Assembly (NCBI RefSeq): GCF_051106095.1 | Contig: NC_135785.1 | Coordinates: 182,582,045 to 182,646,044, forward strand | Reading direction: 5' to 3' | Length of the DNA: 64,000 bases | Source: Pogona vitticeps | Taxonomy: Eukaryota; Chordata; Lepidosauria; Squamata; Agamidae | Part shown: positions 36,942 to 64,000 of the stretch, one piece after another | Position numbering within the stretch: the stretch's first letter is position 1 | How the letters are laid out: every line of letters begins with the position of its first letter | The notes under the pieces: model-generated | What the model was told of the DNA's origin: nothing | Seen by the model: only the letters and a program-made list of their open reading frames with translations | The model's database searches: none | Program-made: the position numbers and the translations under genes

Positions 36942-36952
36942 ATGATGAGCAA

Positions 36953-36956
<4 letters not shown>
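36942..36956 (+). promoter_or_regulatory. Four-codon upstream ORF overlapping the MSL3 start codon
   Basis: ATG ATG AGC AAA TGA, encoding MMSK and then a stop. The stop TGA shares bases with the MSL3 ATG (ATGA at 36953-36956). The upstream ATG has G at -3 and A at +4, a better context than the MSL3 ATG. If it is in the transcript it could lower initiation at MSL3 or feed it by termination-reinitiation. Seen directly; the effect is inferred. Confidence 0.55.
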
Positions 36957-56230
<19,274 letters not shown>

Positions 56231-58216
56231 AGTTATTAATATGAATATAATCAGCTGTACATACTCCATGACTGCTGCTTTACTGTCCTCTCCACTTCAA
56301 GATAGAGAAACGGAAATGTTTCATTCTAATGTCACAAATGGAATGTCACCAGTATTGTCATTCTTTTGACAAAAAGAGTCGCATTTCATTTCAGAGTATG
56401 CTGACGTTGCGTTCTAGTGCTAGATAACCTTCACTGCTACATAAATGAAGTTCTTGCACTGACTGCCAATGCATAAAACTGCATACAAATGAAATAAGGA
56501 AAAATAACATGTGCATTAGAAATCATCTTCATGAGAACTGACCATCTTGTGTCCATTTTAACATAAACTTGCTCCATCTTGAACTTTTGAGACCATCATC
56601 TGCGTCGAAAGCAGGAGTTGGCATTGTACACATGTTCACATTTGGAATTTATGCTTTATTACATGAAACTATTATAACAAATTAATTTTTATGGAGGAAA
56701 GAATATGCAACTTGTGTAAGCATGTTTTCTGTCTCAAGATTTATTAGGGTTGGTGTGTTGTTGATGGGAGAACCCACAATCTTCCTCCACCCCATAGAGT
56801 GTGTTTGCCTTTTCCCATGATAGGTGTGTCTGGCGGCACCTGAGTAGCTTTGATTGAATTAATTCATCCCATACATGGTTTCATGGCTTTGGAGGTTTGT
56901 TTGGAAGCAGTGGTTAAGAACAGGATGTACCTGTTGGCTTTGGGAATGAATAATATCAAAGAAATGATCACTTTGGCAAGCATTCTGAAAATGAAAAGTG
57001 GCTGCCAAGTGAACCTATAAAATACAGTTCTCATTTCATTCATGTTTTAGTGATATTAAGGCTATGTGGACATAAAGATCTGGACGTGCACTTGTCTGCA
57101 GCTTTGTTTTACTGCATCCGTCTGTCTGTCAACTAGATGCACTCCATGCAGCAGAAAGACATGATTTTGGTTAGAATCTTATGCCCGCAGCAGTTAAAAA
57201 CACTTTGCTCCTTGAAAGGCAAATCTCTACAATCTGAGACATGAGCAGATTTGATTCACTTACAGTTGAGTCTAAAGAGCCACACTATCTTACTCAGCTC
57301 AGTTTGATAGTAGTACTGCATGACAGGCCACAATTTTAGTAGAGCTTGTACTAATCAGCTCAGCCTGTATGTTATCAATATAAGTTCTAGAATATGGAAT
57401 ATTACTTGCAATGCATCTCTGTGTTTGAACCAGCAGTTATTGTTTCAGGCACAAACATGTATAAAAGCAAAATTTGCAACATTTTACACAAGCATTGGGA
57501 TAACTGAATCAACCCCCAAGTTCTTCAGGTATTTTAAGACTACAACTCCTGTAATTACTCACCATTAGCTGTTATTTCTGGAGCCGATAGGAACTATTAC
57601 CTAAACACCTGGGGATGAGACCTCTATGAATGCTGGCATCCTACTTTCTTAATGTGGAAATCCAAGGAATGAGCACACAAGATAATTATTTAGAAACTCT
57701 TTAAAAATGGCATCCTGACTAGCTAGCCCCATGGGCACACTTATGGCAAACTCACTAAAGTTTGGCGACAGGCAGGATCACACAAGGAAGACTATATTTA
57801 AACACCCAGTATGCCTACATGAGTGACTGCAGTTCTGTTGGTGGCCTTGCTACTGCAACAACATTGCTCAGGCAAGCAGAAGATAATTGTGTTGAGATCT
57901 GCTGAGCTATGTGGCTGAGTCCTTGAATTGGTGAGCTGTTGCTACTTTGAGATGCTATCTCTGGGGCTAAATCTATTGTTTCTATACTTTCCTTTCTGAT
58001 CTTAAGACCTCTGTAGAAATTTGGCCTTCGATTTGAAGCTTTACAATAAGACAGGTTGCTATGAACCATCATATAACATACTTGTGCAGAATGATTAAAT
58101 ATTGGTTAGTTTTTAACAGAGTAATAATGCTAAGATTTGATTCTTGAATTCTTACATTATATTTCAGCACATTGTGTCTCAAATACTGTGTTGTATGCAT
58201 CCAAATAATACATACA

Positions 58217-58222
58217 AATAAA
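58217..58222 (+). promoter_or_regulatory. Candidate polyadenylation signal AATAAA
   Basis: First canonical hexamer downstream of the MSL3 stop, about 2.0 kb away, followed by moderately GT-rich sequence. It is a candidate only. Confidence 0.3.
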
Positions 58223-58597
58223 TTGGCAGCATGGTAGTTGACCTTCAAATACTGTTATGTGGATGGATTGTAAGGAAAGCTGGTATGTTTGAGAATGGGA
58301 AGGATTTCAGGTATGTGTTTTGTTAATTTTGCCAGAGCACCATGACAAGTACAAAACTCATGCACAAGGATTTAGGTGAAAACTGTCTGTACAGCTGAAA
58401 GATCCTGTCAATATATGTCTTGATCGTGGTCTCTCATTTCCTCACAAGGTGTGGATTCCTAAAACTAAAAATCATTTGGGGGAATGCGTGGCATGTTTAC
58501 TAATACAAAGTTTGTACTTGTGTGCATTTCTACATCATTGCATTCAGGAAGATTCTTGTACCAAGAGTAACGAGATTTGTTTGACGTCTTGGAGGTT

Positions 58598-58603
58598 AAT
58601 AAA
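58598..58603 (+). promoter_or_regulatory. Second candidate polyadenylation signal AATAAA
   Basis: Canonical hexamer followed within 30 bases by TGTGATGG and GATGTAGT, a plausible GU-rich downstream element. It competes with the signal at 58217. Confidence 0.35.
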
Positions 58604-58909
58604 CTGTGATGGCCTGAACTTTCTGATGTAGTATATTATAGTTTCTGAAAGCTTATGCCATAATATATTAGCCTTCAAGGTGTTACCAGAGGCTGTTGTT
58701 TTAATTCAGTTAAATTTCAAAAATCAAAGGTGCTTATTTTCTGTGGGAAGCACATGCTGCCATACGGAGAAACATTAGTTTAAATGGCTGCTTAAATGAG
58801 AATGACCAAAAAAAAATTCCATTACTGTAGTTGTACATTTTAGAGGGGGGTGTTAGAATTAAAAATAAGTTTCAGGGAACACTGCAAATTCATTAATGTA
58901 CCAGTGGCC

Positions 58910-59110
58910 AAAATCCTGTTGCTTAGTGCAAGGCAATCATAACTTTTGGTTCATTATTCCCTGGTAAACAAAGTTTCTTTGATGTGGTTATTGAGGGTGC
59001 ATGTGCTGGCATGCACGTATGCCCCTGAGAATCACAGCAGGGATACATTGTTTATCAGAGAGGGATGGACGGAAAGTTACAATTTGCCTTAATGCTAAGC
59101 AACAGGGTTT
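58910..59110. repeat. TIR family copy 1, about 201 bp
   Basis: The left end AAAATCCTGTTGCTTAG and the right end (reverse) AAACCCTGTTGCTTAG begin imperfect inverted repeats of about 40 bp. The superfamily is not clear. Confidence 0.55.
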
Positions 59111-60030
59111 CAGCCCCAAGAATAGTTGTTTCGGAGCTAACCAACCAATTGATCATTAACCTCTTTCATAAAGTAGACTACGCAAATATGTGTTCATGGG
59201 CGGAAAAATAACTGCTATTCCTTATTTTCATATTCCGAAGTTTCACATCAGTTCAGTAAGAATATCGAAACAGAATTATTCTGTTAGCAGTGCAAAATAT
59301 ATAATGGACAATTATATTCATCACTAATTGTGTAATACATGTGTTGCTGTGTCATGCGCTTAGGTACCGATGCTGCTTCTTAAAATGACACATAATTGTA
59401 GAAGGAAAGCAAACTGGAGCAAGTCTTTTCTTTACTCTTAAGCTTGTATTGCTAGGAGCTACTTATTGTGTGAGTGAAAACAGACAGATAGTTGATGTTG
59501 CTGTTGTCAGCTATCTCCTCTGGGCTCCATCCAGCAATTAATTCTTCTCTTCTAATAGATACTGTTTGCATGATATTTCTAGAGTACAGAATGTCATCCA
59601 CAGGTGCTGAGGAAAATAGGAATAGACAGCAGGGCACCAATTATTCTACAGTACAAACATTTGAAAGTCAGCAAGCTTTTCACTTAGAAAAGACCTCTTG
59701 ACGCCAACTCCTGAAACTAAACCCCACTACGGAACATGTTTTTACTGCTTGCAGATATTGACTTGGCTCCCATTCATCTTATATTGCACTTATGATAGTG
59801 AAGCCTCATAACAGCTGAGAGAGCTAATTCATAGTAGTTCCAGCTATTTAGGAATCAAGTTGTCCAGAATGCAATCCAGGGTTTCAACTTTATTGGCTGG
59901 CATGTTTAGTATCTTTTTGAACCATTGGACAAACTAGGTTGGTAATTGAAAAAGTAATAAGGGAGTTACAATAAAAAGGCTTTAATGTAGATGACATGTA
60001 ACTTATGTGTGCTTTTCCTGTACCTTAAAG

Positions 60031-60222
60031 CAAGGGTCACCAAACTTTTCAGCATAAGGGCCACATCATATATTTTACACATTTTGAGGGCCAAAAGAAT
60101 GTGTGTATGCATGGGCTGAATGGACCTGAGCCTGCAGACCTGCGCCTGCAGCATCTGCCAGGCTGGATAAAAAGGGAAGATGGGCCAGATGTGGCCCGTG
60201 GGCCATAGTTTGGAGACCCCTG
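60031..60222. mobile_element. Non-autonomous hAT MITE, 192 bp
   Basis: Ends CAAGGGTCACCAAACT and (reverse strand) CAGGGGTCTCCAAACT, with a perfect 8 bp target duplication, CCTTAAAG (60023-60030 and 60223-60230). Confidence 0.9.
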
Positions 60223-60379
60223 CCTTAAAGCAATGAAAATTGCTACTCTCATCGGTACTTAAAGGTCTCATGTAATTCAATGAATTTTGTCTTCAGAAAC
60301 CAAGAATATTCTCTTAACTGGAAAAAAAAAAAGAGAAGGTGTTCATAAGTTTATTCATCCTCATTGTGGAAGTGTAAAC

Positions 60380-60593
60380 ACCTCCTGTTGCTTAGCATAA
60401 TGCAATTCATAACATTAAGGCTATTCCTAGCTGGCAAATAAATACATTAAATAAATAAAACGTCCACACTGTGATTTGGGATGTGTGTGCATGCACGCTG
60501 GCATGGTCAAGAATCACAGAGGGGCTTCTTTATATGCTGGCTAGGACTAGACTGAAAGTTATGTACTGTGTTACATCTTGCAACAAGATTTTA
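60380..60593. repeat. TIR family copy 2
   Basis: Related to 58910-59110: the left end has CTCCTGTTGCTTAGCATAAT and the right end (reverse) AAAATCTTGTTGCAAGA. Both copies share GCATG...GAATCACAG internally. More diverged than copy 1. Confidence 0.45.
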
Positions 60594-60866
60594 AACATTG
60601 CCCTGTACTTATTCATTCATTTATTCAACTTGTATGCCACCTGTCTTCCTTACATCTTGGCCTCCATTTACTTGGACTTTCTTTTGTCTCTTTCAGCTTG
60701 AGTTTCTTCTGTAAACACTGAAACTCAGGATACTGAAGGCAGTGATACACTGTCTTCTGCTTTCCTTGTAAACTTTCATTTTGGTTAGGCAGAATGTGGA
60801 ATGCTGGTCTCCAACTAACTTTCATATTAGCTTTAACTCTTTTGATGTCTGCTTTGATGATTTTAA

Positions 60867-60900
60867 GGGACGTGGTGGCACTGCGGGCTTATTTTAAAAA
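60867..60900 (+). mobile_element. 34 bp insertion holding only a Sauria SINE head
   Basis: GGGACGTGGTGGCACTGCGG matches the first bases of the SINE, followed by an AT-rich end. It is bounded by a perfect 13 bp duplication, TTGATGATTTTAA (60854-60866 and 60901-60913). It carries the 5' end only, unlike normal 5'-truncated retroposons. Confidence 0.8.
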
Positions 60901-60913
60901 TTGATGATTTTAA

Positions 60914-63900
60914 AGATTGTTATAGTTTTTTACTATTCTAATAGTTTTACTGATTAATTTGTTTCTAATCTGTATTTGACGTTGTTAACTGCCATGAACG
61001 TTGGAGTTTTGGGGTGGAAATGTGAGATAAAAATGCAATAGTATAACAGAGTCCAGGAGAACAAGTTCAATGGGAGGATGTAGAGAGGGACATAAAACTG
61101 AGAGCAAATTGATAACAGTAGCCAAAAATTAGCAAAATAAGGGAAGAGGTAAGTCCTGTGTTGATACGTAAAGTTGCATAAGACTAATCTGTTCTACAGA
61201 ATGCTTTTCTTTAGAATAAAGCAGTTGTTTAGAATTTATAAATAGGACAAGTCTGAACTTGAATAATAACTTTGCTTGATTTTACATGTGATTCAGTATG
61301 CACAGTATCATGGATGCATTGCAATAGATGTCACTGACCCTAACGGCTGTGTTCCCCAACCTGCCAAAAGAGATGGGTGGGAAAACCAAGGGCTGGCTGG
61401 AGATGAATTTGTATCTGGATAGAATGTGAGAGACTGCATTTACTGTTTATAAGGTGCAAAAATTAAGGTAGATGCTTTAACTTAAACTTTCCATGTTAGT
61501 GAATTTATATGTACTTTAAATCTTCTCCTAAACTAGTTTTTTTAAATTTAAAAGAAAGCCTAGAACACACATGCATATATTCCCTTGCAATAATTGTTTT
61601 TACTGGCAATTGCAGCTGTTGTTAAATATCTCATAAAGTCACGAACACTTTATTTTGAATGGCTTTGGTCCTTAGACTGACAATTGCAGACCTACCTTGC
61701 ACACAGCACACTTATGCTGGTTAACCCCCATTTATAACTGCATAAATTGGTCCATTATTGTCTGTGTGGAAATATTGGAAAAGGACCACAGTATGGAGAG
61801 AGACAGTTTGGGGAAAGAGAACACTTACATCATTGAGGAGAAAGGGGTGACACAGAAAATGAGCTAATTGAAAACATGGGACATACTAGGAAAAACATGT
61901 TTCAAAGTAGCTGATGAGAATGAAAGGAAACTTGTCATTACTGCTCAGAGATGTCTCAACACCTAGCGAGCTGCACAAGTTTAAGTGCCTAAGAAGGAGA
62001 AGTTCCTGTTTACATGTAGGCTTCTCTGTGTGAGCAGGGTTCTTGCTTATATGAAGAGCCTACACAGTGAGCAAGAACAAGAGGGGAAGGTAAGGCACCG
62101 AATTGCGAACATCATAGAAATCTTTGTTTTGATCTGTCTGAAATAGGTCTTGTGTGGGTGTGCAGTGTAACCTGTAATTGTTGCATGGAAGATTCAATGC
62201 TAGAAGGAATCAGTGGTTGAGTTTCTGGTTGAAATCCAGCTGGCAACTGGTGTAACTCTAAGAGAGGAATAGAGAGGAGAGGTATAGTAGACAGAAGTAG
62301 GCAGATGGGTTTGGACCAGTTAGGAGCTGTAGTCCAAAATATTTAGAGGAGACCGATTTATCTATTCTTGCTGCAAGACAAAGTGGATGATACTCAATCC
62401 AGAAGGATAAAAGAAGGCTTAGAAGAAAGAGAGAAACACAGGGATTTTTTTAAAAAATCCACAAAAAAGGCAGCCTTTTCTAAGAGCAGATGTCCCTGCT
62501 AGGTTAGAGGCTGTGGATATTTGGAATAGACAGTCCAGAGTAAAGAGTCTATTGATGCCCAGAAATAAAAGAAACATCTCATGAATTTCTGCAGTAAGAA
62601 AGAGAAACCAACTCAACTGGCTGAAAACAGAGGTGACTACTCCAAGTTGTTGATTACAATTTCTGCTTGTGAAGCAATGAACAGTTCCATTTCCCATGAA
62701 AGGGGATCTATCCGCAACATTTAGTTGCTCACTAGGACTTCATGCAGAGTGTTTTCCAATGAGTTGCAGTTCCACACATTAGTCCAAGTATTTGGGAAGA
62801 CCCTCATTACTGGAAAAACAACTGGAGATCACAGCTTCCTCGTGGTGGCTAGTGGCAGCCAGTAAAAGGCTTCTTAAAAACCCTGCAAGAATACAGGCTT
62901 AATTTATTAGAATTGTAGAAAAACCTCAAAAGTTTGCTGACACTAGCCAACCAAATGTCTTATCAATATACTAGCTGAAGTGTTCCAGGGACTGTAGATA
63001 CACTTTTGGCTGTACAGAATTATTGTACAATTGTCAATTTCAGTAATTTCAGATACTGTATTTTTGAGCCTTTGTCTGTTAATGGATTTCAAGATCAGCA
63101 GCATGATAAATAATTCATCCATGGATAATTTTTACTGCATCTTCAATATTTTTTGGCCCTTTTTCTTGCTTGCTTGCGATGACTGTTACCAAACATAAAA
63201 ATCTCCTTTAAACCTAGTTCTTTGGTGCCTTGACCCTGTAATGTAAGAGTAGGCAAAGTGCAGGACTGGGGCTGCATGGAGCTTCCCACCCCCCCAGCCT
63301 GTATTTGCAGACTTCAGCTCTTCCTTTTGTTCTTGTTATATGCCAGTAAGTTGCCTCTGACCCATGACCCATGAGTGACTTTCAAAATGTCCTCTCATTA
63401 ACAGCTCAGCTCCCACACACTCAGTGTTATGGCTTCCTCAAGCCCTCCCCTGGCCATCCCCTTTTTGATTAAAAAAAAAAACCTGTGCATTTCAATTTCT
63501 GGAAGCCTCCAGGAATGATTATTCACCTTTTCAATAGGTCACAAAAGCCCATTGTACCATTTAACATTTTCTAATTTTTCAAAATTGAAAGTAGGCATCC
63601 AACTACTTCTGGTTTCATTACCTGCATTTTTTTTTTTGGATGTTTGGCTGCTGGAAAGTTGTCGTAACAAAAAAATCAGTCCCTGAGCCCACCAATATTA
63701 CTCAGTTCTGCTGTACAACCACAAGGATTTGGTGGTACAGCAAACATTCTCAGCTCTTACTGCGCCACAGAAATGTAATATATGTTTTTCTGCTGGAGTA
63801 GTGATGGGGCGTTGGAAAAGAAAAAAAATTAAAATAGAAGGAGGGACAGCCAAAGTGTTGTGTTCAATACGAGTCTTTATAAATCAAGTTATTTTTTTAA

Positions 63901-64000
63901 ATAGAAGTGGGACACCCAACGTATTGTATTCAATGCAAAGTCTTCCTAATTCAAGTTGTTTTTTTAAAATAGAGGAGGGACAACACAATCTTTCCACTTC
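60914..64000. other. Downstream intergenic, nothing recognised
   Basis: No gene seen. Near-repeated blocks of about 65 bp at the right edge, about 63838-63905 and 63906-63975, share ATAGAAG(T)GGGAC and CAATACGAGTCTT-like words, suggesting a short tandem array that may run past the window. Confidence 0.45.
63331..63450 (+). repeat. Old interspersed repeat piece
   Basis: TATATGCCAGTAAGTTGCCT and CAAAATGTCCTCTCATTAAC resemble the piece at 38099-38190. Confidence 0.4.

Larger units (their letters stand above)
56231..58625 (+). other. Probable MSL3 3' UTR region
   Basis: Sequence after the stop holds no recognised gene or transposon. The first canonical AATAAA is at 58217-58222 and another is at 58598-58603, the latter followed by TG-rich sequence. 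An ATTAAA is at 58094-58099. A UTR of roughly 2.0-2.4 kb is therefore possible, but the true 3' end cannot be fixed without transcripts. Confidence 0.35.

Noticed and set aside
56231-64000. Exons of FRMPD4, the expected neighbour downstream
   Set aside because: No PDZ, FERM or WW-like coding segment was recognised.

Overview
The window is vertebrate nuclear DNA, most likely from a squamate reptile (lizard or snake). It holds at least four near-full Sauria-type SINEs, a Bov-B LINE 3' end, Penelope-like fragments and several hAT and mariner-like MITEs, plus one host gene with reptile-like protein sequence. I cannot name the species.

One protein-coding gene is recognised: MSL3, the chromo-barrel/MRG subunit of the MSL histone H4K16 acetyltransferase complex. 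It lies on the + strand from the start codon at 36953 to the stop at 56230. Thirteen coding exons with consensus GT/AG borders join in phase to give 522 residues, about the length I recall for the human protein (521). A CpG-rich promoter covers exon 1. A four-codon upstream ORF ends inside the MSL3 start codon. No exon of the genes that flank MSL3 in other amniotes (ARHGAP6, FRMPD4) was recognised.

Positions 1 to about 36700 are intergenic and hold mostly mobile elements. The outstanding one is a 5.58 kb Ty3/gypsy LTR element of the Gmr1-like group at 7771-13352 (minus strand). Its two 543 bp LTRs look identical and it is flanked by a 5 bp target duplication. It sits inside one copy of an older repeat whose other copy lies at about 5230-5560. 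Other elements here are Sauria SINEs at 2.9, 31.2 and 34.9 kb, a 5'-truncated Bov-B at 22.4 kb, a LINE end carrying a zinc-finger motif at 30.2 kb, a Penelope-like piece at 32.7 kb, and two nested insertions (a SINE in a MITE at 31.2 kb, a hAT MITE in a SINE at 35.0 kb). An unidentified, possibly LTR-derived stretch lies at about 20.8-21.9 kb.

The MSL3 introns hold two mariner/Tigger-like foldback MITEs (introns 3 and 6), an unclassified element bounded by inverted repeats (intron 7), a SINE (intron 9), and two hAT hairpins and a Penelope-like inverted pair (intron 10). Downstream of MSL3 (56.2-64.0 kb) there is a probable 3' UTR, a 192 bp hAT MITE, two copies of a terminal-inverted-repeat family and a 34 bp SINE-head insertion with a perfect target duplication. 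No prokaryotic-type system, CRISPR array, rRNA or stand-alone tRNA gene was seen.
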